From contig NZ_JOEC01000004.1 of assembly GCF_000718085.1 (NCBI RefSeq), positions 62,001 to 126,000 on the forward strand: DNA of 64,000 nucleotides, in the 5' to 3' direction. Origin of the DNA: Mycetocola saprophilus (GTDB taxonomy: Bacteria; Actinomycetota; Actinomycetes; Actinomycetales; Microbacteriaceae). How positions within the stretch are numbered: position 1 is the stretch's first letter; every line of letters starts with the position of its first letter. This document shows positions 33,914-41,581 of this stretch, one piece after another. The notes beneath the pieces are model-generated. The model saw only the letters and a list, made by a program, of their open reading frames with translations, was not told the origin of the DNA and ran no database searches. Both the position numbers and the translations under genes were made by a program.

Positions 33914-35254
33914 TTACGGGGCCAGACGGGTCGGGCCGCGGAACAGGTAGGTGACCTCGCGGATGCTCGACTCGTGCAGCATGAGCATCAGCACACGGGC
34001 CAGGCCCATGCCGAATCCACCGTGGCTCGGTGCGCCGTAGCGGAAGAAGTCGAGGTAGAAGTCGAGCTCCTTGGGCTCCATGCCCTTATCGCGCATCTGA
34101 GCTTCCAGGACGTCGACGCGGTGCTCACGCTGAGCGCCGGTCGAGATCTCCACACCGTTGAAGATCAGGTCGTAGGAGTTGGTGAGGCCCGGGTTGTCCG
34201 CGTGACGCATGTGGTAGAACGGGCGGATCGAGGCGGCGTAGTCGGTCAGGAACACGAACTCGTGGCCGTAGGTCTCGCGCACGTAGGCGGCGATCTGACG
34301 CTCACCCTCGGGGTCCATGTCATCATCCGAACGCGGAACCTCGTAGCCTCGCTCCTTGATGATTTCCTTGGCCTCGGCCAGCGGGATGCGGGGGAACGGG
34401 GTCGCCGGGACGGTGACCTCGACGTCGAAGAGCTCCTTGATGGCCTCGCCGTGCTTGGCCTTGACCGCGCTGAAACCGGCGACGATCAGGTCCTCGTGCA
34501 GCTTCATGACGTCTTCGTGGCTCTCGATCCAGCTGATCTCCGAGTCCACCGAGGTGAACTCGGTGGCGTGACGGCTGGTGAAGGAGGGGTCGGCGCGGAA
34601 GGCCGGGCCCACCTCGAAGATCTTCCCGAAGCCGGCGGACTGCGCCATCTGCTTGAAGAACTGCGGGCTCTGTGCCAGGTAGGCGGTGGTGTCGAAGTAC
34701 TCGACCTCGAACAGCTCGGCGCGCGACTCGGAGGCGCTGGCCATGAGCTTGGGGGTGTGGATCTCGATGAAGTCGTTGTCGACCCAGTACTCACGCATCG
34801 CGTGCAGGAAGGTGGTCTGAATCTTGAAGATCAGGTTCTGCTTGGGGTTACGCAGGTCGAGGAAGCGCCAGTCCTGACGCTTGTCCAGCGAGGAATCGGC
34901 GGCGATCGGGGTTTCCGGATTGGCCGCGCTGAGGACCTCGAGCGAGGAAATCTTGACCTCGAGTCCGCCGAGCTTCACGCGCTCGTCGTGCTTGAGCTCA
35001 CCGGTGACGGTCACGAAGGAGCCGTGAGCGAGCGCGGAGATCGACTCGGTCAGTGCGAGCTTCGCGGCCGAGGTGGGATCGTCCTCCACCAGTTCCCGGG
35101 TCGCCGGGGTGACCAGCTGTACCGCGCCGGACTCATCCCGGAGCACAATAAACTGGACCTTCTTCTGGTCTCGGACAGTTTCTACCCAACCGGATACGGT
35201 CACGGGGCCATCGGCCAGTGCCGCCAGGTTCTTCACCAATTTGCGTTCAGTCAC
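33914..35254 (-). CDS. aspS: Aspartyl-tRNA synthetase, archaeal/non-discriminating type
   Basis: This 446-residue enzyme charges tRNA-Asp and, by type, probably also tRNA-Asn. The length is about 150 residues short of a bacterial AspRS because the GAD insertion domain is missing. The OB-fold N-terminus (VTVSGWVETVRDQKKVQFIVLRD) precedes the class II core with FEVGPAFRAD and the GFGMGLARVLMLML motif 3. TAAGCT lies 6 bases before the GTG start, so the message is probably leaderless. If it is the only AspRS, the genome needs GatCAB for Asn-tRNA. Confidence 0.93.
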   Translation of the reverse strand: MTERKLVKNLAALADGPVTVSGWVETVRDQKKVQFIVLRDESGAVQLVTPATRELVEDDPTSAAKLALTESISALAHGSFVTVTGELKHDERVKLGGLEVKISSLEVLSAANPETPIAADSSLDKRQDWRFLDLRNPKQNLIFKIQTTFLHAMREYWVDNDFIEIHTPKLMASASESRAELFEVEYFDTTAYLAQSPQFFKQMAQSAGFGKIFEVGPAFRADPSFTSRHATEFTSVDSEISWIESHEDVMKLHEDLIVAGFSAVKAKHGEAIKELFDVEVTVPATPFPRIPLAEAKEIIKERGYEVPRSDDDMDPEGERQIAAYVRETYGHEFVFLTDYAASIRPFYHMRHADNPGLTNSYDLIFNGVEISTGAQREHRVDVLEAQMRDKGMEPKELDFYLDFFRYGAPSHGGFGMGLARVLMLMLHESSIREVTYLFRGPTRLAP

Positions 35255-35260
35255 CTGCCC

Positions 35261-35266
35261 AGCTTA
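35261..35266 (-). promoter_or_regulatory. aspS: -10 box of aspS
   Basis: TAAGCT on the minus strand, then GGGCAG, then GTG; leaderless pattern that fixes the start. Confidence 0.6.
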
Positions 35267-35395
35267 GCCGAGGCCCGGGCCGCCCGTGGCCCGCACCGCT
35301 ACTTTCTGACGCGTAGGCGTGATACCCGAAGTTCCTGGAGATGGAGCGAATTCTCGGCAAACTCATAGTGAGCGTTTTCACAGCCTGAGCCCACG

Positions 35396-35401
35396 TAGAC
35401 T
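35396..35401 (+). promoter_or_regulatory. -10 box of cytochrome c maturation operon
   Basis: TAGACT, then GGGGAC, then GTG at 35408; leaderless pattern. It probably drives the phosphatase-resA-ccdA-resB-ccsB run. Confidence 0.6.
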
Positions 35402-35407
35402 GGGGAC

Positions 35408-36043
35408 GTGGTTGCTGCCCAGATTCACCTCGTCCGTCACGGCGAGGTCTTTAATCCCGATCGAGTCCTGTATGGACGCCTGCCCGGCTTTGGCCTGTCC
35501 GAACGCGGACACAAGATGGCCGCGGCGGCCGCCAACGACCTCCTGGCGCGGGATCGAAAATACGGCACCCTGATCGCCTCCCCGCTGCAGCGCACCCAGG
35601 AATCCGCCGCCCCGGTGGCCGCCCTGCTCGGGCTGACCCCGGTACTGGATGAGCGCGTGATCGAGCCCCACAACCACTTCGAGGGCAAGCAGATGCGCCG
35701 CGCGGTCCTCAACCCGCGCAACTGGCCGGCCCTGCGCGACCCGAATCTGCCCAGCTGGGGTGAGCCCTACGGCTCGATCGTGACCCGGATGATGGCGGCC
35801 ATCGAGCACGCCTGGAAGACCACCTCCTCGGGCGACGCCGTGATCGTCAGCCACCAGCTTCCGATCTGGATGGTGCACCGCTACCTCGCCGATGAGGCCC
35901 TGCGGCACGATCCGCGCAAGCGCCGCTGCGCGCTCTCAAGCATCACCACCCTGGAAAAGGTGGGTGACCGTTTTGTCGAGGTGGAGTATCGAGACCCGGC
36001 GGCCGAACTGGCCGCGGGCTCGCTGGATGTAGGAGCGGTATAG
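35408..36043 (+). CDS. Histidine phosphatase family protein
   Basis: This 211-residue phosphoglycerate-mutase-like phosphatase has the catalytic RHG in IHLVRHGEVFNPDRVLYG and the second histidine in VIVSHQLPIWMVHRYL. Its substrate is unknown. It is the first gene of the run leading to cytochrome c maturation genes, with resA starting 3 bases after its stop, an arrangement common in actinobacteria. Confidence 0.92.
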   Translation: MVAAQIHLVRHGEVFNPDRVLYGRLPGFGLSERGHKMAAAAANDLLARDRKYGTLIASPLQRTQESAAPVAALLGLTPVLDERVIEPHNHFEGKQMRRAVLNPRNWPALRDPNLPSWGEPYGSIVTRMMAAIEHAWKTTSSGDAVIVSHQLPIWMVHRYLADEALRHDPRKRRCALSSITTLEKVGDRFVEVEYRDPAAELAAGSLDVGAV

Positions 36044-36045
36044 CG

Positions 36046-36660
36046 ATGATCGGATTCCGAGGCTCGAAGCTGGGACGCGCGGGCGTGGTGGGTGCCGCGG
36101 CACTCGCAATGGTGCTGACCCTGGCCGGCTGCGCCAACGACAAGCTCGCCAGCGAATACACCTCCGCCGACAACAAGAACTACATTGCCGGCGACGGCAG
36201 CGTGACCGAGATTGCCGCGAAGGATCGCGAAAAGCCGGTGTCCTATGAGGGCAAGGACGAGGAGGGGAAGAACATCACCTCCGCCAGCCTGCTCGGCGAC
36301 GTGGTGGTCCTGAACTTCTGGTACGCGGGCTGTGCGCCCTGCCGTGCCGAGGCTCCCGATCTACAGGCCCTGAACGAGAAGTACGACGGCAAGGGTGCCA
36401 GCTTCGTGGGTGTCAACGTCTACGACCAGGCCGAAACCGCCCTGGCCTTCAACAAGACCTATAACGTCACCTACCCCTCGATCCTCGACATCAACGACGG
36501 TGCGGTGAAGCTCGCCTTCACCGGCCAGGTGCGCCCCAACGCCGTGCCGACCACCCTGGTGATCGACAAGGAGGGCCGCGTGGCCGCCCGCATCCTGGGC
36601 AAGATCAGCGACCGTTCGATCCTGGACACCCTGATTCGCGACACGATCGCCGAGAAATAA
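36046..36660 (+). CDS. resA: TlpA/ResA-type thiol-disulfide lipoprotein
   Basis: This 204-residue protein is a membrane-anchored thioredoxin-fold reductant that reduces apocytochrome c cysteines. The signal peptide ends in LAGC, with cysteine 29 for lipidation. The active site WYAGCAPCRAEAP puts the CxxC pair at residues 96 and 99. It receives electrons from CcdA, encoded 5 bases downstream. Confidence 0.94.
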   Translation: MIGFRGSKLGRAGVVGAAALAMVLTLAGCANDKLASEYTSADNKNYIAGDGSVTEIAAKDREKPVSYEGKDEEGKNITSASLLGDVVVLNFWYAGCAPCRAEAPDLQALNEKYDGKGASFVGVNVYDQAETALAFNKTYNVTYPSILDINDGAVKLAFTGQVRPNAVPTTLVIDKEGRVAARILGKISDRSILDTLIRDTIAEK

Positions 36661-36664
36661 TCGG

Positions 36665-37411
36665 ATGAATATCGGTCAAATCATCGGGGACGGCGGCCTC
36701 CTGGTCGCCATTCCCCTGGCGCTGTTGGCCGGCCTGGTGTCCTTTGCCTCGCCGTGTGTGTTGCCGCTGGTTCCCGGCTACCTGGCCTATGTCGGCGGCA
36801 TGGCCCCGCAGAGCGGCGAGCGTCCGGCGCGGGAGCGTCGTCGCCTGCTGCTCGGGGTGATCCTCTTTGTCCTCGGCTTTACCGTCGTTTTTGTGCTGAT
36901 GAGCATCGTCGCCGGTGCCGCCGGGGTCTTCCTGGTGGAGTGGAGCGGGATCATCACCCGCATCCTCGGCGTGGTCATCATCATCATGGGCGTGGCCTTT
37001 GTGGGTCAGGTCAGCTTCCTCCAGCGTGAGTGGAAGCCCTCCTGGACCCCGGCCACCGGCCTCGTCGGGGCCCCGCTGCTCGGCATCGTGTTTGCAGTCG
37101 GCTGGGTGCCCTGCCTCGGCCCGACCCTCACCGCGATCCTCAGCCTGGGGTACAACTCGGGCACCGTGGGTCGCGCGGTGATCCTGGCGATCGCCTACTG
37201 CATCGGCCTCGGACTGCCCTTCATCCTGGTAGCCCTCGGCTTCGGCTGGATGGCCGGTGCCACTACATTCCTCAAGCGTCATATTCGCGTGATTAACATC
37301 GCCGGTGGCGTTCTGCTCGTTCTCATCGGACTCCTCATGGTCACCGGACTATGGGGTCAACTGATGTCTAGCCTAGGTTCGGTGATTGCAGGCTTTGACC
37401 CGGCCATCTGA
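36665..37411 (+). CDS. ccdA: CcdA-type thiol-disulfide transmembrane protein
   Basis: This 248-residue membrane protein carries reducing power across the membrane to ResA. Six hydrophobic segments are visible, and the paired cysteines are in VSFASPCVLPLVPGYLAY and VGWVPCLGPTLTAIL, the CcdA hallmarks. It overlaps the resB frame at its 3' end. Confidence 0.94.
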   Translation: MNIGQIIGDGGLLVAIPLALLAGLVSFASPCVLPLVPGYLAYVGGMAPQSGERPARERRRLLLGVILFVLGFTVVFVLMSIVAGAAGVFLVEWSGIITRILGVVIIIMGVAFVGQVSFLQREWKPSWTPATGLVGAPLLGIVFAVGWVPCLGPTLTAILSLGYNSGTVGRAVILAIAYCIGLGLPFILVALGFGWMAGATTFLKRHIRVINIAGGVLLVLIGLLMVTGLWGQLMSSLGSVIAGFDPAI

Positions 37412-39092
37412 TTACGTAGACGCGAGCTCACCTCAGGGTGAGCCCGACGCCCCGATTAACGCCCCCAAGCTGGGGTTTGTGGGGGCGCTGCGCTTTGCGT
37501 GGCGTCAGCTCACCAGCATGCGCACCGCGCTGCTGCTGCTCCTGCTGCTGGCGATCGCCGCGGTGCCCGGATCCCTGGTCCCGCAGCGCAGCTCGGACCC
37601 CAACGGGGTGATCCAGTACTTCCGCGACAACCCCGATCTGGCACCGGTCCTGGACAAGATCCAGATGTTCGACGTGTACAGCTCGGCGTGGTTCTCGGCG
37701 ATCTACCTGCTGCTGTTTGTGTCGCTGATCGGCTGCATCATCCCGCGCACCAAGCACCACTATCAGGCGATGCGTCAGCGCCCGCCGCGCACACCTGCCC
37801 GGCTCAACCGGCTCGCGGTGCACCGCGAGCAGAACCTGTCCGGTGGCAGCACCGGCGAGGCGATCACCGCTGCCCGGGACCTGCTGAAGAAGTCGGGCTA
37901 CCGCACCGAAATCTACACCGGCAAGGACGGTGTAGCCTCGGTGTCCGCCGAGCGTGGATACCTGCGCGAGACCGGAAACCTGCTCTTCCACTCGGCCCTG
38001 GTGCTGGTCCTGGTGGCCGTCGGCTTTGGTGGCGGCTTCGGTTATGCGGGGCAGAAGGTGGTGGTCGAGGGCCAGACCTTCGTCAACTCGCTGGTCGATT
38101 TCAACTCCTTCAACCCGGGTCGCTTTGTGGACACCGAGTCGCTGCCCCCCTACTCGCTCAAGCTCGACAAGTTTGACGTGGAGTACGAAACCAAGAACAT
38201 CAACGCCTACGGTCAGGCCATCGACTACACCGCCCACGTCACCTCGCGGGACGTGGACGGCGACACCGAGAAGCACCAGATCAAGGTGAACCAGCCGCTG
38301 CGTATCGACGGCACCAACGTCTACCTGCTGGGTAACGGCTACGCGCCCAAGGTGACCGTGCGCGATCCCGAGGGCAACGTGGTCTTCACCGACTCGATCC
38401 CGTTCCTGCCGATGGACACCAACCTCACCTCGCAGGGTGTCATCAAGATTCCGGACGGGCTGGCCAAGCAGATCGGTATGATCGGCTTCTTCTATCCCAC
38501 CGCGGTCGAACAGACCTCCGGGGCGTTCGCCTCGAACTATCCCGACCTGATCTACCCGACCCTGAGCCTCAACGTCTACTCGGGTGACCTGGGCATCAAC
38601 GACGGTGTGCCGAAGTCGGTCTACTCGCTGGACACCGACAAGATGACCGAGATCGCCGGCCGCACCATCGGTAAGAAGGAGGGTGGCACCGCGCCGCTCA
38701 AGCTCATGCCCGGCCAGACCCAGAACCTGCCCGATGGGCTGGGGACGATCACGTTTGAAAACGTCAACCCCCACCCCAAGAAGGATGACTATGCGGGCTC
38801 GGTCGCCCGCTTCGCCTCGATGGATATTCACCGCGATCCGACCCAGGTGTGGGTGGGAATCTTCGCCGGTCTGATCCTGCTGGGCCTGCTGACCTCGCTG
38901 TTCATCCCGCGCCGCCGCGTGTGGGTGAAGGCAACCGAGGGTGCCGACGGCACCGTCCTGATGGAATACGCGGGCCTGGCCCGTGGAGAAGACCCCGGCC
39001 TGCGTGAGGCCGTGGACAATATTGCCGAACGGCATATTCGAGCCCTCGGGGCAGTCCCCGATGAGGCCCGGGAAGGTAACGTAGAAGCGTGA
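37386..39092 (+). CDS. resB: Cytochrome c biogenesis protein ResB
   Basis: This 568-residue protein is one half of the System II haem lyase. Three N-terminal membrane segments (ALLLLLLLAIAAVPGSLVP; WFSAIYLLLFVSLIGCIIP; FHSALVLVLVAVGFGG) precede a large external domain and a last segment at about 495-515. The start is uncertain: TTG codons at 37386 and 37395 are the only in-frame options near the ccdA stop. It overlaps ccsB by GTGA. Confidence 0.92.
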   Translation: MQALTRPSDYVDASSPQGEPDAPINAPKLGFVGALRFAWRQLTSMRTALLLLLLLAIAAVPGSLVPQRSSDPNGVIQYFRDNPDLAPVLDKIQMFDVYSSAWFSAIYLLLFVSLIGCIIPRTKHHYQAMRQRPPRTPARLNRLAVHREQNLSGGSTGEAITAARDLLKKSGYRTEIYTGKDGVASVSAERGYLRETGNLLFHSALVLVLVAVGFGGGFGYAGQKVVVEGQTFVNSLVDFNSFNPGRFVDTESLPPYSLKLDKFDVEYETKNINAYGQAIDYTAHVTSRDVDGDTEKHQIKVNQPLRIDGTNVYLLGNGYAPKVTVRDPEGNVVFTDSIPFLPMDTNLTSQGVIKIPDGLAKQIGMIGFFYPTAVEQTSGAFASNYPDLIYPTLSLNVYSGDLGINDGVPKSVYSLDTDKMTEIAGRTIGKKEGGTAPLKLMPGQTQNLPDGLGTITFENVNPHPKKDDYAGSVARFASMDIHRDPTQVWVGIFAGLILLGLLTSLFIPRRRVWVKATEGADGTVLMEYAGLARGEDPGLREAVDNIAERHIRALGAVPDEAREGNVEA

Positions 39093-40147
39093 CACTTGAT
39101 CTGATCTCCGTATATGCCCTGTGGTCGGCAATCGCGCTGTATGCGATCGCCTTCGTGGCATTCGCCTTTGACCTGGCGCGCCGAAGCGCCGAGGTCGCCG
39201 CCGCCGCCGACGAGGCCGCCGAGAAGGCAGCCGCCGCCGAGCGCGCGGCCGCCGGTGAACCCGTCGCGGTGAAGGCTCTCGCCTCCGCGACTGTCGGTTC
39301 GGCCGGTGCCGGTAAGGCTCGTCCCGGCCGCCCGGCCGGTGGCACCCTGACCCTGGAAGAGGACCACTCGGGCACGGTCACCGCGTCCCGGTCGATCTCG
39401 CTGCGGATCGGTGTGGCCCTGTCGATCCTCGGCTTCCTGCTGCACCTCACCGCCGTCGTGACCCGTGGCGTGGCCGCGGGCCGCGTGCCGTGGGCCAACA
39501 TGTACGAGTTCGCGATGACCGGTACCGCCGTGATCGTGGCCGTCTTCCTGATCATCCTGACCCGGGTGGACCTGCGCTTCCTCGGTGCCTTCATCATGGG
39601 CCTGATCGTGATCCTGCTGGGTCTGTCCTCGCTGAACTTCTACATCGAGGTTGCCCCGCTACCGCCGGCACTGCAGTCGGCCTGGCTGGTGATCCACGTG
39701 TTTGTGGCCACCACCGGAACCGGATTCTTCTTCCTCGGCTTTGCGCTCACCGCCCTGCAGCTGATCCAGGCTCGCCGCGAGGCCGCCGGAACCGCCCTGT
39801 CGGCCAAGCGCTTCCGCTTCATGGCGACCCTGCCCAGCTCGCAGCGCCTGGACAACCTGTCCTACCGCGTGAACATCATCGGCTTCATCCTCTGGACCTT
39901 CACCCTGATCGCCGGCGCGATCTGGGCCGAGGCCGCCTGGGGCCGGTACTGGGGCTGGGACGTCAAGGAGGTGTGGACCTTCATCATCTGGGTGGTCTAC
40001 GCCGGATACATTCACGCCCGCGCTACCCGCGGCTGGCGCGGAAACCGCGCGGCCTGGCTGTCGATGATCGGTGCCGTCACGGTGCTGTTCAACTTCACCA
40101 TCGTGAATCTGTTCTTCAAGGGACTGCACGCCTACTCGGGTCTGTAA
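39089..40147 (+). CDS. ccsB: Cytochrome c biogenesis protein CcsB/ResC
   Basis: This 352-residue protein is the haem-handling half of System II. The tryptophan-rich haem motif is WGRYWGWDVKEVWTFIIW, near residue 290, and conserved histidines flank it. An Ala/Glu-rich cytoplasmic loop (residues 30-90) follows the first membrane segment. Final gene of the operon, followed by a strong terminator. Confidence 0.94.
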   Translation: MTLDLISVYALWSAIALYAIAFVAFAFDLARRSAEVAAAADEAAEKAAAAERAAAGEPVAVKALASATVGSAGAGKARPGRPAGGTLTLEEDHSGTVTASRSISLRIGVALSILGFLLHLTAVVTRGVAAGRVPWANMYEFAMTGTAVIVAVFLIILTRVDLRFLGAFIMGLIVILLGLSSLNFYIEVAPLPPALQSAWLVIHVFVATTGTGFFFLGFALTALQLIQARREAAGTALSAKRFRFMATLPSSQRLDNLSYRVNIIGFILWTFTLIAGAIWAEAAWGRYWGWDVKEVWTFIIWVVYAGYIHARATRGWRGNRAAWLSMIGAVTVLFNFTIVNLFFKGLHAYSGL

Positions 40148-40160
40148 GCCTCCGCACCAC

Positions 40161-40203
40161 ACACATCACCCCGCGCATGCACTGCGCGGGGTGATGTGTT
40201 TTT
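40161..40203 (+). terminator. Intrinsic terminator of cytochrome c operon
   Basis: A 17-bp perfect stem (ACACATCACCCCGCGCA and complement) with a 5-base loop is followed by five T residues. Confidence 0.92.
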
Positions 40204-40287
40204 CCGGGGGCCCGGGAGTCGCCGGTACTGATACTCTGCATCGGTACCCGACAACCGGGATCTCCCCGATTAACGAATGGAAACTGC

Positions 40288-40794
40288 GTGAAACTGCAGA
40301 AGAAGATGCTCGCAACGATCGTGGCGGGCACCGTCTTGGCGCTCACCCTCGCCGGATGTTCGGCGGCCGGGGTCGAGAAGAGCGAATCTGCGTCCCCCAA
40401 GCCCGCGGCGGTTTCGGCCGAACCCACCCCCTCGGAAACCCCGACCATCCCCGCACAGAGCGTGCCCGAGGCCTGCTCGATCGTGCAGACGGTTCAGGCC
40501 GCGGACGATGAGAACTACACCGCGGTTCTGGGACTTCTCTTTACCGACCCGCAGCGAGCGGGGGAGAGTATCGACGGCGTGGTTGACCGCCTGGCGGCCT
40601 CGATCAACGAGGTCACCAATGAAGAGGTGAAGTCGGCGGCCACCGAGGAACTCGACCTGATGAGGGTGTTCGCCTCGATGGTCCACAAGTATGGCAAGAA
40701 CGCGCTGAACCCCGACAACCCCGAGGTGGCGACCCTCCAGGCGGCGAAGGACGCGGGCCCCTCGAAGTTCTCTCAGCTCTGCCCCGGAGCCTAA
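40288..40794 (+). CDS. Small lipoprotein A of a six-member paralogous set
   Basis: This is a 168-residue secreted lipoprotein of unknown function. The signal peptide ends LAGC with cysteine 24. A Pro/Ser/Thr-rich linker (to about residue 60) is followed by a helical domain bounded by two cysteines: PEACSIV at its start and SQLCPGA at its end. The motif NEEVKSAATEEL lies in the middle. It closely resembles lipoprotein B downstream (shared MKLQ start, TNEEVK, ALNPD-PEV, LCPG). A TACTCT box lies at 40232. GTG start with a weak ribosome site. Confidence 0.85.
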   Translation: MKLQKKMLATIVAGTVLALTLAGCSAAGVEKSESASPKPAAVSAEPTPSETPTIPAQSVPEACSIVQTVQAADDENYTAVLGLLFTDPQRAGESIDGVVDRLAASINEVTNEEVKSAATEELDLMRVFASMVHKYGKNALNPDNPEVATLQAAKDAGPSKFSQLCPGA

Positions 40795-40814
40795 GCGTCA
40801 TTCATACTGGCGTG

Positions 40815-40845
40815 AGCCTCGTCCCGCGTGCTGTGGGACGAGGCT
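40815..40845. terminator. Hairpin after lipoprotein A gene
   Basis: AGCCTCGTCCC and its exact complement flank a 9-base loop, 20 bases after the stop; no long T tract. Confidence 0.7.
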
Positions 40846-40948
40846 TTCGCGTCTCTCCGCCCGATACATCACCGTCGTTTCTGGTAGCGTGCCTCGTTAG
40901 GGGGTAGCCATTTTATGGGGGGCTGCCGTAATCAGAAATGAGTACGCA

Positions 40949-41449
40949 ATGAAACTGCAAGTGAGTGTTTTTCGAACGATAGTGGCGAGTGTGTCGGTAG
41001 CGTTAGTGCTGACCGGATGCGCCTCGGAAAACGGTGCCAAAAACGACGCATCATCGGCGCGCCCAACCGCGTCTGCCTCGAGTCAGGACGAACGGGCAAA
41101 GCCGGCCGCGATGACGGTAGAAGAGGCCTGTTCGCGCGTGAAGGATACCCTGCGCCAAACGATGGACGATTTCGCGCTGGTCCCTAATATGATCGCCACC
41201 CAACCCGAGGAAGCGGGCAAGGCGTTGGACGAGATTGTGACGCGGATGAACGAGGTGAATGAGTCAATCACCAATGAAGAGGTGAAGGCGGCCTCTGCCG
41301 AGTACACCGCACAGTTCTCAACGCTCGCCTCACTCGTACACGCCAACGGTGCCGATGCGCTCAACCCAGACCGCCCCGAAGTCGTCAAATTGCGTGAGGA
41401 ACAAAGTGCGGGGGTCGGCAAACTCGGTACCCTGTGCCCGGGCTCCTAG
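40949..41449 (+). CDS. Small lipoprotein B of a six-member paralogous set
   Basis: This is a 166-residue secreted lipoprotein, the closest paralogue of lipoprotein A. Lipobox LTGC (cysteine 24), Ser/Ala-rich linker, then a helical domain from VEEACSRVKD to GTLCPGS with TNEEVKAASAEY and ALNPDRPEVVKL between. The gene is AT-richer than its neighbours. A TAGCGT box lies at 40885. It converges on the sigma-factor fusion gene. Confidence 0.85.
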   Translation: MKLQVSVFRTIVASVSVALVLTGCASENGAKNDASSARPTASASSQDERAKPAAMTVEEACSRVKDTLRQTMDDFALVPNMIATQPEEAGKALDEIVTRMNEVNESITNEEVKAASAEYTAQFSTLASLVHANGADALNPDRPEVVKLREEQSAGVGKLGTLCPGS

Positions 41450-41467
41450 GAGGCTAGCGGCCTCTTC

Positions 41468-41581
41468 ATCGTCCGGGGTACGTTACTGGGTGATCACCAT
41501 GGTGGTGGGGCTCTTAGGGCGTTACCCGCGTCTTTATCGTCCGGGGTACGTTACTGGGTGATTACCACGGTGGCGGGGCTC
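41468..41581. repeat. Duplicated 3' end of sigma fusion gene, 46 bp x 2
   Basis: A 46-bp block at 41536-41581 containing the last codons and TAA stop of the sigma fusion gene recurs at 41468-41513 with three substitutions (68-bp offset). The outer copy would encode SPTTMVITQ-stop against the gene's own SPATVVITQ-stop. Confidence 0.92.
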
